From positions 2,914,595 through 2,978,594 of the forward strand of contig NZ_KE161030.1 of the NCBI RefSeq assembly GCF_000412335.2: DNA of 64,000 nucleotides, given 5' to 3'. The position numbers were made by a program, and so were the translations under genes. This document shows, in pieces, positions 40,002 through 49,448 of this stretch (position 1 is the stretch's first letter; the number at the start of each line of letters is the position of its first letter). This DNA is from Cedecea davisae DSM 4568. GTDB taxonomy: Bacteria; Pseudomonadota; Gammaproteobacteria; Enterobacterales; Enterobacteriaceae. The notes below the pieces were generated by a model that was not told where the DNA came from, did not search any database, and worked only from the letters and a program-made list of their open reading frames with translations.

Positions 40002-40901
40002 ATGGAGACATTTCCACTTTCACTTTTGGTATTAAACGGCAAGGGTGCCGGTGACCCGCTGCTGCGTGAAGCGGTGAAAACACTGCGTGAGGAAGGTTAC
40101 ACGCTGCATATCAGAGTGACCTGGGAGAAGGGCGACGCGGAACGTTATATCGAAGAAGCGCTGGAGCTCGGCGTGGATACCGTGGTGGCCGGAGGCGGCG
40201 ACGGCACCATCAACGAAGTCGCTACCTGCCTCGCAAAACTCGCCCCTGACAGGCGCCCGGCTCTGGGTATTTTACCGCTCGGGACGGCCAACGACTTCGC
40301 CACCAGCGCGGGTATCCCGGAAGATCTTGAAAAAGCTTTGCGCCTGGCAATAGCAGGCAAAGCGGCAGATATCGATCTGGTGCAGGTCAATGACCACGCC
40401 TTTTTCATCAACATGGCGACCGGTGGATTTGGCACCCGCATCACCACTGAAACGCCTGAAAAGCTGAAAGCGGCGCTCGGCGGCGTCTCCTACTTCATTC
40501 ACGGGCTAATGCGTATGGATATGCTAAAGCCCGATCGCTGTGACATTCGCGGAGACAATTTTAGCTGGCAGGGCGACGCGCTGGTGATCGGCATCGGTAA
40601 CGGGCGTCAGGCTGGCGGCGGCCAGCAGCTTTGCCCCGAGGCGCTGATCAACGACGGTTTGCTTGAACTGCGAATTTTTACCGGGGAAGATTTACTCCCG
40701 GCGCTGCTGACGACCTTAACGCGCCCGGAAGAAAAACCCAACGTGGTAGAAGCAAAATCGGCGTGGTTTGAAATTTCTGCTCCGCACGATATTACCTTTA
40801 ATCTGGATGGAGAGCCGCTAAGCGGCAAGCACTTCCGAATCGAAGTACATCCCGGCACTCTGGCCTGCCGGTTACCGCCAAACTGCGCGCTATTGGGATA
40901 A
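40002..40901 (+). CDS. yegS: Lipid kinase YegS
   Basis: A 299-residue diacylglycerol-kinase-fold enzyme that phosphorylates lipids such as phosphatidylglycerol in vitro. The nucleotide-binding [17 protein letters not shown] and the [14 protein letters not shown] motif are intact. The start MEASTFPLS-like region here reads [20 protein letters not shown], with GAGG upstream. Physiological role uncertain. Confidence 0.95.
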   Translation: METFPLSLLVLNGKGAGDPLLREAVKTLREEGYTLHIRVTWEKGDAERYIEEALELGVDTVVAGGGDGTINEVATCLAKLAPDRRPALGILPLGTANDFATSAGIPEDLEKALRLAIAGKAADIDLVQVNDHAFFINMATGGFGTRITTETPEKLKAALGGVSYFIHGLMRMDMLKPDRCDIRGDNFSWQGDALVIGIGNGRQAGGGQQLCPEALINDGLLELRIFTGEDLLPALLTTLTRPEEKPNVVEAKSAWFEISAPHDITFNLDGEPLSGKHFRIEVHPGTLACRLPPNCALLG

Positions 40902-40909
40902 AGAAAACT

Positions 40910-40934
40910 CAGCCGTACCGCGAAGGTACGGCTG
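40910..40934. terminator. Hairpin between convergent yegS and fbaB
   Basis: CAGCCGTACC and GGTACGGCTG form a perfect 10-bp stem with a GCGAA loop. It sits eight bases behind yegS and just past the fbaB stop, so it probably serves both genes. T-tracts are short. Confidence 0.7.
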
Positions 40935-40941
40935 TTTGCTA

Positions 40942-41994
40942 TTACGCTATCGTCACTTTGCCGCTCAGGTATACATCCTGCACCGCATTGATCAGCTTCA
41001 CGCCGTCGGCCATTGATTTCTTGAATGCTTTACGCCCCAGAATCAGGCCCATGCCGCCCGCTCGTTTATTGATAACCGCCGTGCGAACCGCATCCGCGAG
41101 ATCGGTTTCACCGCCCGCCGCGCCGCCGGAGTTAATCAGCCCCGCGCGCCCCATATAGCAATTTGCCAGCTGATAACGAACCAGGTCGATTGGGTTATCG
41201 GTAGTCAGTTTGCTGTAGACTTTCTCGTCGGTATAACCAAAGTTCACCGCTTTATAGCCGCCGTTGTTCTCGGCCATTTTCTGCTTCACGATGTCGGCCC
41301 CGATGGTTGCCGCAAGGTGGTTAGCCTGGCCGGTTAAGTCGGCGCTTACGTGGTAATCCACCCCGTCTTTTTTAAACTCCGGGTTGCGCAGATAGGCCCA
41401 CAGCACGGTAACCAGCCCCAGCTCATGTGCGCGTTCAAAGGCGGCAGAGATCTCTTCTATCTGGCGGCGAGACTCGGGTGAACCAAAGTAAATTGTCGCC
41501 CCAACCGCCACGGCCCCCATATTGAACGCCTGCTCGACGCTGGCATACAGCGTTTGGTCATAAGTCGTTGGGTAGCTGAGGGTTTCGTTGTGATTAAGCT
41601 TCACAAGGAAGGGGATGCGGTGCGCGTAGCGGCGTGAAACCGAGGCCAGCACGCCATAAGTCGAAGCCACACAGTTACACCCGGCCTCGATGGCGAGCTC
41701 AACAATGTTTTTCGGATCAAAATAGAGTGGGTTAGCGGCGAAAGAAGCGCCGGCGGAGTGCTCAACGCCCTGATCGACTGGAAGAATGGAAAGGTAACCC
41801 GTTCCGGCAAGACGCCCGGTGTTGTACAGCGTCTGCATGTTTCGCAGCACCGCTGGCGGGCGATTATTGTCGACCATGACTCTGTCAACGTAGTCCGCAC
41901 CGGGCAGGTAAAGCTGGTCTGCCGGAATAGTCATACAACGATGCTGTAACAAGCCGTCGGCGTCTTTGCCAAGCAACTGCGCAATATCAGTCAT
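40942..41994 (-). CDS. fbaB: Class I fructose-bisphosphate aldolase
   Basis: A 350-residue DhnA-type aldolase, same length as E. coli FbaB, which cleaves fructose-1,6-bisphosphate and works mainly in gluconeogenesis. The Schiff-base Lys lies in the [15 protein letters not shown] region, and [14 protein letters not shown] and [13 protein letters not shown] are the phosphate-binding loops. The start at 41994 ([17 protein letters not shown]) follows the family; the open frame to 42171 adds 59 unsupported residues. It lies 167 bases behind thiD and may have its own promoter. Confidence 0.96.
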   Translation of the reverse strand: MTDIAQLLGKDADGLLQHRCMTIPADQLYLPGADYVDRVMVDNNRPPAVLRNMQTLYNTGRLAGTGYLSILPVDQGVEHSAGASFAANPLYFDPKNIVELAIEAGCNCVASTYGVLASVSRRYAHRIPFLVKLNHNETLSYPTTYDQTLYASVEQAFNMGAVAVGATIYFGSPESRRQIEEISAAFERAHELGLVTVLWAYLRNPEFKKDGVDYHVSADLTGQANHLAATIGADIVKQKMAENNGGYKAVNFGYTDEKVYSKLTTDNPIDLVRYQLANCYMGRAGLINSGGAAGGETDLADAVRTAVINKRAGGMGLILGRKAFKKSMADGVKLINAVQDVYLSGKVTIA

Positions 41995-42161
41995 AATACG
42001 CTCCCGTAACGGCGGCGGGCACCCTGCCCTCCGCGCAAGAAAAATCCCGGCCCACGCAGTCAAAAATGTGGGCAGCCCTAATCCTGGTACCCGCAGCGCA
42101 GATTCGCCAGTTAAAGCGCACTTTTGCACCCTTTCCAGGAGTAAAGCCAGCATGACATCGG

Positions 42162-42962
42162 TTACCACCACTCATGGAAGTGGTGCACCGGCCCAATGCC
42201 GTGCCCGACTTCCAGCGAATCCGCCTGCGCCAGCGCTTTCGATAGCCATATTTTTGCCGCAGCCACGGTCTGCCCCCAATCATCATGGCGCGGACGCAGC
42301 GCGGCTAACGCGGCAGATAAGGTACAGCCGGTGCCGTGAGTATTTTTGGTCTGAACGCGTGGCGCGGTAAAACGTTGAGCGTCGCCACGGGTAAACAACC
42401 AGTCCGGGCTTTCCTCATCGTCAAGGTGGCCGCCTTTCATCAGTACCGCCTCGCAGCCCATACCCAGCAGCGCTTCGCCCTGCTCACGCATCTCTTTTTC
42501 AGTTCGGGCGTGGGGAGCGTCAAGCAGCGCGGCAGCCTCGGGAAGATTTGGCGTAATTAAAGCTACGCGGGGCAGCAGCCTACGGCGCAGGCTTTCCACC
42601 GCCGAAGGCGCCAGCAGCGCGTCTCCGCTTTTCGCCAGCATAACCGTATCCAGCACCACATTTTGCGCCTGATAAAATGCCAGCCGCTCCGCCACCGCCT
42701 CAACAATATCTGCCTCTGCAAGCATGCCAATCTTGGTTGTATCTATGCGCACGTCGCTTAAAACCGAATCCAACTGGGCGGCAACAAATTCAGGTTCGAT
42801 ACGGTAGACCGACTGCACGCCGCGAGTGTTTTGTGCCACCAGTGCCGTAATCACGCTGGTGCCATAGGCGCCGAGCGCCGAGAAGGTTTTAAGGTCGGCC
42901 TGAATACCCGCCCCGCCGCTTGGGTCCGTGCCTGCAATGGTTAAAGCGTTGATTCGCTTCAT
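42162..42962 (-). CDS. thiD: Hydroxymethylpyrimidine/phosphomethylpyrimidine kinase
   Basis: A 266-residue ribokinase-fold enzyme that phosphorylates HMP and HMP-P in thiamin synthesis and salvage. N-terminal [21 protein letters not shown] and C-terminal [15 protein letters not shown] (anion hole and catalytic Asp/Cys region) are intact. The start at 42962 ([11 protein letters not shown]) overlaps the thiM stop as ATGA. It is under the same TPP riboswitch. Confidence 0.97.
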   Translation of the reverse strand: MKRINALTIAGTDPSGGAGIQADLKTFSALGAYGTSVITALVAQNTRGVQSVYRIEPEFVAAQLDSVLSDVRIDTTKIGMLAEADIVEAVAERLAFYQAQNVVLDTVMLAKSGDALLAPSAVESLRRRLLPRVALITPNLPEAAALLDAPHARTEKEMREQGEALLGMGCEAVLMKGGHLDDEESPDWLFTRGDAQRFTAPRVQTKNTHGTGCTLSAALAALRPRHDDWGQTVAAAKIWLSKALAQADSLEVGHGIGPVHHFHEWW

Positions 42963-43747
42963 GCCAACACCTCCGCATTCAGCTGGTAGAGCGCATCGAG
43001 AAACGCGGGCGTAAAGCTGCCTGGGCCGCGGCTGACGGCGATAGCCTGTTCCCCCGCCAGCGACATAAACCGACATGCGCTGGCGACGTTTTCAAGCATT
43101 GAGCCGGGCAAAGCGCAGCAGGCCGCCACTACCGCCGACAGCGCACAGCCGGTGCCTACCACGCGCGTCATCAGCTCCCCGCCACCGCTCACCGCAATAA
43201 TCCTTTCGCCGTCGGTGACGTAGTCTGTCTCCCCGGTTACGGCGACCACCGCCCCGGTTTGCCGCGCTAGTTTCTGCGCCGCAGGCAGCGCGGAAAGGGC
43301 ATCGTCCGTGCTATCCACGCCGCGCCCGCCGGCCTGCTCACCCGCCAGCGCGAGGATTTCAGAGGCATTACCGCGTATTGCTGCGGGTTTCAGGGCGATA
43401 ACTTCATGGGCAAAACGGGTGCGGAATGCTAATCCGCCTACCGCAACGGGATCGAGCACCCAGGGCGTACCCGCCTGGTTCGCGGCCTGGATAGCCGCCA
43501 GCATCGCGCCCTGCCGCTCAGAGGTCAGCGTGCCGATGTTAATCAGTAATGCGCTTGCCAGCGGGCTGAACTGAGCGGCCTCTTCGGCCTCAATGACCAT
43601 CGCAGGCGCGGCCCCCAACGCCAGCAGTACATTGGCGGTAAAGGTTTGCACTACGTCGTTGGTCATACAGTGAACCAGCGGGGAATGATGGCGAAGATGA
43701 AGTAAAACGGACGCGGCGGTGGCGCCGGGTAGCAGGTCAGGTTGCAT
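42959..43747 (-). CDS. thiM: Hydroxyethylthiazole kinase
   Basis: A 262-residue thiazole salvage kinase, producing HET-P for thiamin phosphate synthesis. The segment [14 protein letters not shown] and [15 protein letters not shown] (GTGC active-site loop) are intact. The gene is preceded by a THI-box riboswitch, and its AGGAG ribosome site touches the 3' arm of a strong hairpin. Confidence 0.97.
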   Translation of the reverse strand: MQPDLLPGATAASVLLHLRHHSPLVHCMTNDVVQTFTANVLLALGAAPAMVIEAEEAAQFSPLASALLINIGTLTSERQGAMLAAIQAANQAGTPWVLDPVAVGGLAFRTRFAHEVIALKPAAIRGNASEILALAGEQAGGRGVDSTDDALSALPAAQKLARQTGAVVAVTGETDYVTDGERIIAVSGGGELMTRVVGTGCALSAVVAACCALPGSMLENVASACRFMSLAGEQAIAVSRGPGSFTPAFLDALYQLNAEVLA

Positions 43748-43759
43748 AAGGTTAAGGCT

Positions 43760-43793
43760 CCTGTCCGGCGTGAAAGAAGGGACGCCGGACAGG
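43760..43793 (-). other. Riboswitch expression-platform hairpin of thiM
   Basis: CCTGTCCGGCGT and ACGCCGGACAGG form a perfect 12-bp stem with a 10-base loop, directly between the aptamer and thiM. On the minus strand its 3' arm ends in ACAGG and runs into AG, so the last stem bases are the start of the AGGAG ribosome site ten bases before the ATG. This suggests translational control. No T-run follows, so a terminator is unlikely. Confidence 0.65.
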
Positions 43794-43798
43794 CATCT

Positions 43799-43875
43799 GA
43801 CTTCCCTACGCTGGCATTATCCAGATCAGGTGGTACGGGTATTTCTCAGCCTTCACGTGGAAGGGCACCCCGAGT
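43799..43875 (-). promoter_or_regulatory. TPP riboswitch (THI box)
   Basis: The minus strand starts ACTCGGGGTGCCCTT, then GGCTGAGAAATACCCGTACC, ACCTGATCTGGATAATGCC and AGCGTAGGGAAGT, all core TPP aptamer blocks in order. It represses thiM-thiD when thiamin pyrophosphate is bound. Confidence 0.97.
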
Positions 43876-44034
43876 CATTTAAAATCAAAATGTTGTGATT
43901 AATACATTGTGTTAATCGCGTTCAGAATAATGCCAGCGGGCAAGCATTTAGACAAGCGCCAAACCTGTCCGGCGATTATTTACTTCGCTAAAACCACTGC
44001 TAAGCTGTATTGCTGCAACAGATGCGAATTTAGT

Positions 44035-44066
44035 GTTCAGGGTACTCTGAACCTTTATAAAGGTTC
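44035..44066. promoter_or_regulatory. Two overlapping inverted repeats before lpxO
   Basis: GTTCAG-6-CTGAAC (44035-44052) overlaps the perfect 18-bp palindrome GAACCTTTATAAAGGTTC (44049-44066), which ends 43 bases before the lpxO start. The sharing of the GAAC half-site suggests a regulator-binding cluster. No known consensus was matched. Confidence 0.5.
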
Positions 44067-44109
44067 GGCTGGGAACGATAAAAAACACACAGCGGTCAGA
44101 TAATAGAAT

Positions 44110-45012
44110 ATGAAATATATCATTTTGCTTATTCTCGTTATTTCAGTGGTCTACGTGCATTATCGCGGCCGGGTTCGCTTCCGCTTCTGGCGGCAGCTCT
44201 CCGATCATTCAACTTTTACCGCCCCGCTCAACGGCTTTATGTATCTGTTTTCCAGGGTGCCCAATACGCCTTATTTAAACGTGCAGACTTTCCCCGAGCT
44301 GGCAATTTTGCAGCAGAATTGGGATGTTATTCGCGAGGAAGGGATAAACCTGCAAAGGCTGGAGCAAATTAAGGCAGCAGAGAAATTCAGCGATGCCGGG
44401 TTTAACTCATTTTTTAAAACCGGCTGGAAGCGCTTCTATCTGAAGTGGTATGAAAACGCCCACCCGTCCGCAAGCCAGCTTTGCCCGAAAACAACCGAGC
44501 TGCTGCGCGCCATTCCTTCGGTCAAGGCGGCGATGTTTGCCACGCTCCCGGACGGCAGCCGACTGCCTCGCCACCGCGATCCTTACGCAGGATCTCTGCG
44601 TTTTCATCTGGGGCTGGCAACGCCAAATGATGACCGCTGCTTTATCGAAGTGGACGGCAAACGCTACAGCTGGCGGGATGGCGAAGGCGTGCTGTTTGAT
44701 GAAACCTATATTCACTACGCGGAAAATACCAGCGGCGAGAACCGCCTGATCCTGTTTTGCGATGTCGAAAGACCGATGCGCTACCGCTGGGCGCAGTGGG
44801 TCAACCACTGGCTGGGGCGTAATCTGATGAGCGCCGCCTCTGCGCCTAATGATGAAAACGATCGGATCGGGGGAATTAACCGGGCTTTCCGCTATATCTA
44901 CCAGATTCGCATCGTTGGCAAGAAGCTGAAAAGCTGGAATAAGACGATTTATTACATCGTCAAATGGATTTTGTTTGGCGGTATTGCGGTACTTATCTGG
45001 CGGGCGTTTTAA
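44110..45012 (+). CDS. lpxO: Lipid A 2-hydroxylase LpxO (Fe/alpha-ketoglutarate dioxygenase)
   Basis: A 300-residue membrane-associated dioxygenase close to Salmonella LpxO (302), which hydroxylates the 3'-secondary acyl chain of lipid A. Short hydrophobic segments at both ends (residues 1-18 and about 281-299) would place it at the inner face of the membrane. The aspartyl/asparaginyl hydroxylase core has the iron ligands in LPRHRDPYAGSLRFHLGL and ETYIHYAENTS. It is absent from E. coli K-12 and changes outer-membrane surface and stress tolerance in other species. Confidence 0.9.
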   Translation: MKYIILLILVISVVYVHYRGRVRFRFWRQLSDHSTFTAPLNGFMYLFSRVPNTPYLNVQTFPELAILQQNWDVIREEGINLQRLEQIKAAEKFSDAGFNSFFKTGWKRFYLKWYENAHPSASQLCPKTTELLRAIPSVKAAMFATLPDGSRLPRHRDPYAGSLRFHLGLATPNDDRCFIEVDGKRYSWRDGEGVLFDETYIHYAENTSGENRLILFCDVERPMRYRWAQWVNHWLGRNLMSAASAPNDENDRIGGINRAFRYIYQIRIVGKKLKSWNKTIYYIVKWILFGGIAVLIWRAF

Positions 45013-45021
45013 TACGGGATT

Positions 45022-45044
45022 GAGGCCTCTGTTGAAGAGGCCTC
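45022..45044. terminator. Hairpin between convergent lpxO and doxX-like gene
   Basis: GAGGCCTCT and AGAGGCCTC form a perfect 9-bp stem with a GTTGA loop in the 44-base space between the two convergent genes. There is no T-tract, so termination is inferred from place and stem only. Confidence 0.5.
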
Positions 45045-45056
45045 TGATAAAGCGAA

Positions 45057-45461
45057 TTACCGCAGCTGACGGCGCAGGCGGCGCGTATCAAAGCTCAGTG
45101 AAGTTGCCCCCAGCGCGGAGATTTGCAGCAGCCCTGACGCGATCATCAGGTTCTTCAGGAAGTGCAGCACGGTGTTCTGGTCGGCAAAGTTGTGGTGGAA
45201 GAATACCGCCGTCGCCACGGTGAAGATTGCCAGTAACGCAGCAATCAAACGAGTGCGATAGCCCACCAGCAGCAACACGCCGCCTCCCACTTCAGCCGCC
45301 AGGGCGATAATGTACCCGAGCAACGGGAACGGCAGCCCTACCGAGGCAATATAGCCCTGCGTCGCCTCAGGCGCGGCAATCTTCCCAAGACCGCTGACGA
45401 TAAAAATCGCGGCAATCACAATACGACCCACGGTCGCGAAGTTAGTAGCGTATCTGTCCAT
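45057..45461 (-). CDS. DoxX family membrane protein
   Basis: A 134-residue inner-membrane protein with four hydrophobic segments. The start region GRIVIAAIFIVSGLGKIAAPEAT and the Glu in ALAAEVGGGVLLLVGYRTR are typical DoxX features. DoxX proteins act in redox or thiol homeostasis, often beside oxidoreductases. It follows azoR by 42 bases and probably shares its transcript. Confidence 0.88.
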   Translation of the reverse strand: MDRYATNFATVGRIVIAAIFIVSGLGKIAAPEATQGYIASVGLPFPLLGYIIALAAEVGGGVLLLVGYRTRLIAALLAIFTVATAVFFHHNFADQNTVLHFLKNLMIASGLLQISALGATSLSFDTRRLRRQLR

Positions 45462-45503
45462 TCGGGTTTCTCGTTAAATTGATTTAAGGCGCGAGGTCAG
45501 TTA

Positions 45504-46115
45504 TCAGGACAGCGCGGCAATCTGCTCTTTTGCCTCGGCAAGCGCGGCGTTTTTAACTTCATCACCGCGGCTTACGCCCTCGGCACGGATCACGGTCACA
45601 TCGGTCAGGCCAATGAAACCAAGCACCGCTTTAAGATAGGTTTCCTGGTGTTCGAGGAATGCCGCCGGGCTGTCACCTGTGTACTGGCCGCCTCGCGAGG
45701 AAGCGATAAATACCTTCTTGCCTTTTGGCAGCAGACCTTCCGGGCCGTTAGCGCCGTACTGGAAGGTGCGGCCCGCCACACAAACGCGGTCGATCCACGC
45801 TTTCAGCTGTGAAGGAATGGAGAAGTTGTACATCGGCACGCCGAGAACAATAACGTCAGCGGCAAACAAGTCGTCGATGTAAGCGCCGCCAACGGCCAGG
45901 TCGGCACCCAGTGCGGCATCGGTTACTTCTGCGCCCTGGAAGGCGGCGATGTGTTTATCGGAAAGATGCAGCGCTGGCGCTTCTACCAGGTCACGATAGA
46001 TAACTGTCGCGTTGGGATGCAGGGTTTTCTGGCGAGCAACAATCTCGGCCGACAGCTGGCGGCTGACGGAGTAACCGCCAAGGATACTGGTATCAATATG
46101 CAGAATGGTCGACAT
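45504..46115 (-). CDS. azoR: FMN-dependent NADH-azoreductase
   Basis: A 203-residue flavodoxin-fold quinone/azo reductase (E. coli AzoR 201). FMN contacts are visible as HIDTSILGGYSVSRQLSAEI, VPMYNFSIPSQLKAWIDRV and SSRGGQY. It reduces quinones and azo dyes by two electrons. The start at 46115 (MSTILHIDTS) has GGAGG eight bases upstream; the frame opens 28 codons earlier but that extension has no such site. It is divergent from a LysR gene that probably controls it. Confidence 0.93.
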   Translation of the reverse strand: MSTILHIDTSILGGYSVSRQLSAEIVARQKTLHPNATVIYRDLVEAPALHLSDKHIAAFQGAEVTDAALGADLAVGGAYIDDLFAADVIVLGVPMYNFSIPSQLKAWIDRVCVAGRTFQYGANGPEGLLPKGKKVFIASSRGGQYTGDSPAAFLEHQETYLKAVLGFIGLTDVTVIRAEGVSRGDEVKNAALAEAKEQIAALS

Positions 46116-46384
46116 GGTTTTAGCCTCCGGGCTGGAACTCTGAGTAGTGGATGAACGGGTAAAGAGCTTTTTCAGGGCAGTGAACATAGGCGCGCTCAAT
46201 TCTTTGGCATTCGCTGAACATGGCTGCCACTATGCCACCGCCTTTTTCACCCGAATAGCCGTTATATTTCGATGCAATCCATCGCCTCAGCCGATGGATG
46301 AATTTACCAATGTCCGCGATGACAAAGTCAGGCGTTAGGGCTATATTCCGCTTCTCCCCCTGCCACAGCTAACAAGGCGCAACC

Positions 46385-47311
46385 ATGCTGGACGGTATTT
46401 CGCTCGATCAACTCAGAACTTTCATTACCGCCGTAGATGAGGGCAGCTTTTCTGCCGCAGCCCGCAAAATGTATCGGGCGCAGTCGGTTATAAGCGATCT
46501 GATTAGAGGACTTGAGGCGCAAATTGGCGTGCAGTTGTTCGACCGTTCGGGCCGTTATCCGAAGTTAACCGCAGAAGGGACCGTGCTGCTGGCCGATGCC
46601 CGGGGCATTGTCTCACGCGTTGATTTTATGAAAGCCCGGGCGCGCGGCATGTCTTCCGGGCTGGAGTCCGAGCTTTCGGTAGTCGTGGATGTTTTCTTCC
46701 CGCTGGAAGCTATCACCTCGGCGGCAAAAGCCTTCAGGGAACAGTTTCCGGGCACGCCGCTGCGGCTGCTTGTCGAAGCCCTGGGCGGCGGCTATAAGCC
46801 GGTACTTAACGGCAGCGCGGGCATTGGTATTCTCGGCTCGCTGCCGGATATGCCCGACTCATTAACCGGCGAGCGGCTGACCGGCGTTTCACTGGTTATG
46901 GTTGCCGCCCCCGAGCACCCGCTGGCGCAGATCAAAGGCATGGTGCCAAAAGCAGAACTGAGTAAACACGTTCAACTGGTGCTGACAGACCGCTCCGAAC
47001 TTTCCAAAGGAAAAGAATTTGGCGTGATGTCGCCTTCCACCTGGCGGCTGGGCGACCTTTTAGCCAAGCATGCATTTTTGCTGGACGGCCTGGGCTGGGG
47101 CAGTATGCCGTCGCACGTGGTGCAGCGAGATATTCAGGAAGGTCGGCTGGTTGAGCTGTCTATTGAGGATGTTCCGCCGGGCGGGCTGGCGCTGCCAATG
47201 TTTGGTGTTTATCCCATCGCTTCACCTCCAGGCCCCGCAGGACGTTGGCTGATAGAGCGGCTGAAGAATTTATGCCCGGCGAAGCTGGCCGCCAGGCAGA
47301 GCAGGAGCTAG
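46385..47311 (+). CDS. LysR-family transcriptional regulator
   Basis: A 308-residue regulator with an N-terminal winged HTH (LDQLRTFITAVDEGSFSAAA ... VISDLIRGLEAQIGVQLFDR) and a periplasmic-binding-like effector domain (about 90-295). It is divergent from azoR-doxX, with a 269-base shared control region, so it likely responds to quinone or electrophile stress and activates them. This is inferred from arrangement. Confidence 0.9.
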   Translation: MLDGISLDQLRTFITAVDEGSFSAAARKMYRAQSVISDLIRGLEAQIGVQLFDRSGRYPKLTAEGTVLLADARGIVSRVDFMKARARGMSSGLESELSVVVDVFFPLEAITSAAKAFREQFPGTPLRLLVEALGGGYKPVLNGSAGIGILGSLPDMPDSLTGERLTGVSLVMVAAPEHPLAQIKGMVPKAELSKHVQLVLTDRSELSKGKEFGVMSPSTWRLGDLLAKHAFLLDGLGWGSMPSHVVQRDIQEGRLVELSIEDVPPGGLALPMFGVYPIASPPGPAGRWLIERLKNLCPAKLAARQSRS

Positions 47312-47602
47312 CCGCTGATAGCTATAATTTAGCCGGTAGTCAGCGGTATTATTTATATCAGAGGGGGCGGCTTATTCTCTATATACATCCCCACAACATT
47401 TATTATTCATTTTAATACTATTTCATTAAAGACAATAAAAAATAGCCAACATATTAGCCACTCAATATTGATTGAGATCTTATTTACTCTTAAAACTCTA
47501 TGATCAAGTTCACGCGTTTATAACTCAATCATTATTTCAAAGTAATTTGCAATTATCCTCCCCTTCATTATCACTGAGGGAATAACCCCAACCGGAGGAT
47601 AA

Positions 47603-49408
47603 ATGCTAAACCTAACCCCTAATATTTACAACGCAAACACACTTGCAAAAAATGACTATTTAATCCGACGCCATTCCTTTTCTGTAGGTGATGCAGTTAC
47701 ATTCACCGACAAGATAAAAGAGATACAAAACTCATCGACAACACCGATGCACGAAAAATTAAAGGAGGGCCTAACACTGACCAGCAATAACAAATCCACT
47801 CGGCACATGGCGAAAATAAAATACAACGAAACCTTAGCTAACAATATCAGCTCAAAAAACTATGTATATTGTGGCATGGCAAAAATGCTACCCATAAATA
47901 GTTTAGGCATGTCTATTGACGATGAGGGTCACCTTGTATTAATCAAGGGAAAGCAATATGATTTATTTAAAGGTTTAGTCGTAAAAAACACTTCTGGTTA
48001 TAAATACAAAACAGCGCAGCTTATAAATGATAAGTGTGACATACGTTTTAAAGATCTTTATATAAATGATGATGGGCTATTAATCGGCGTTGACAAAAAA
48101 ACTGAAAAAAGCTATTCCATTGAAATATCCGCCCCTGAAACCGACATTAACACCAGCGAACAATTTGTTAATCTCAACTTTTCAGAACATGGAAAAAACA
48201 ATAAAATTGATGAACTGGCATTTAAAACTGACGAAAACACTTCCTCTTCTTATTTTTGTAAAAATGGAAATCTTTACCTGAAGTCTATTAAGAAAGAAAA
48301 CAGCATAAAGGACTACTCTTTTATGCAATATGAAATAAAAATCCCTCTTCCGTCCGGATTTAGCGTAATAAGTATAAAAAAATCCATGGGCTTCCTGCAA
48401 ATAAACACCAGCAATGGGAAAAAGGGAAGAGTATTTTTCATTAACCCAAAACACATATCAAACAGGAGGCTTTCAGTAAGTAGAATTAGCCATAAACCGC
48501 CACAGAATTTCTCATCACGTTTGGGCAATGACCCACATGAAAAGTACCACGCCGGTCTCCCGTTTACTTCAGACCGCAAAGCCAACTTCAGCAGCACGAC
48601 GATCCCTCTCTTTTCTTCAATCGTCGATAATTTTAGAACTCATATAAAGCGTTCCAGGTCCTGTTCTGCGGAAGGTCTAAAGAAACGAACCCTGATCCAT
48701 GCAGCAAAAGCTATTGATCCGGGCGTAAGCGGCATTTGCGCTAGCGTCTCGGCAAAAATCAGGGCGGCCTCCGGGCAGCAAGGAAGCAAAGTCACTCGTA
48801 AAGGTGAATTATACGACCGCAATATCAATATATTAGGGTCACCGAATCACCCTTTATCCAGAGCGGTTGATAACGCTCTGGGTGTTGAATCCAGGACGGA
48901 AACGTCAGAGTCGTTACTTCATCTGGCAAAACAAATAAAGCCCAAAGAGGCGATTCATCTGACCAGAACTGACAGAATCGCTGCATTTTTCGGTATATCC
49001 TCCGGCGGCATACCTTTCGCTCCCGGGTGGTTTGCTGGTGTGGTCGCTGAGCTATCAAACAGCCATAACTTGACGATTTCAAAAACAGACATGGGTAATA
49101 TTAAGTTATCATTTAGCAACAGGCGTAAGTCTGCTGTCACTGGTCTGGCAGGGGGTGGGCAGGGCTTAGAAAAAACTATGCTTAGTGCAAGCGGTCTAGA
49201 TTTCATGACGATAATGCCTTTCGAGGCCAATGCTATAATGGCGGCGAAATGTATTTCTGGAAATGATTTTTCATTTGACCTGTCGGAAGATAACTTCTAT
49301 AAGTTTGCCACGCAATTTTCCAACCCGCAAAAAAAGTCAGAGATTAAGAATATAATTATTAATAAATCTGAGGCTGAAAAAAATAAAGGAAAAAGAATTT
49401 GTTATTAA
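47603..49408 (+). CDS. Large unknown protein, 5' part of a frameshifted gene (possibly AvrE/DspE-like)
   Basis: A 601-residue product with AGGAGGA ribosome site five bases before the ATG. The N-terminal 90 residues are Ser/Thr/Asn-rich and without a signal peptide, as in type III effectors. Residues about 95-290 have short Gly-turn strands (DDEGHLVLIKGKQYDLFKG, NDDGLLIGVDKKTEKSYSI) like a beta-propeller. The C-terminal part (SNSHNLTISKTDMGNIKLSF) reminds me of AvrE/DspE proteins, but I recall this only loosely. The DNA is much more AT-rich than its neighbours, which suggests transfer. The frame breaks in an A-rich run at its end; 49449 onward continues it in the next frame. Confidence 0.5.
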   Translation: MLNLTPNIYNANTLAKNDYLIRRHSFSVGDAVTFTDKIKEIQNSSTTPMHEKLKEGLTLTSNNKSTRHMAKIKYNETLANNISSKNYVYCGMAKMLPINSLGMSIDDEGHLVLIKGKQYDLFKGLVVKNTSGYKYKTAQLINDKCDIRFKDLYINDDGLLIGVDKKTEKSYSIEISAPETDINTSEQFVNLNFSEHGKNNKIDELAFKTDENTSSSYFCKNGNLYLKSIKKENSIKDYSFMQYEIKIPLPSGFSVISIKKSMGFLQINTSNGKKGRVFFINPKHISNRRLSVSRISHKPPQNFSSRLGNDPHEKYHAGLPFTSDRKANFSSTTIPLFSSIVDNFRTHIKRSRSCSAEGLKKRTLIHAAKAIDPGVSGICASVSAKIRAASGQQGSKVTRKGELYDRNINILGSPNHPLSRAVDNALGVESRTETSESLLHLAKQIKPKEAIHLTRTDRIAAFFGISSGGIPFAPGWFAGVVAELSNSHNLTISKTDMGNIKLSFSNRRKSAVTGLAGGGQGLEKTMLSASGLDFMTIMPFEANAIMAAKCISGNDFSFDLSEDNFYKFATQFSNPQKKSEIKNIIINKSEAEKNKGKRICY

Positions 49409-49448
49409 AATAGAAGCGAAAAGTGAACTCAGACTACAGGCAGGTGGA

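Noticed and set aside
47312-47602. hrp box before the effector-like gene
   Set aside because: No GGAACC-n15/16-CCACnnA sequence is present, so HrpL control is not supported.
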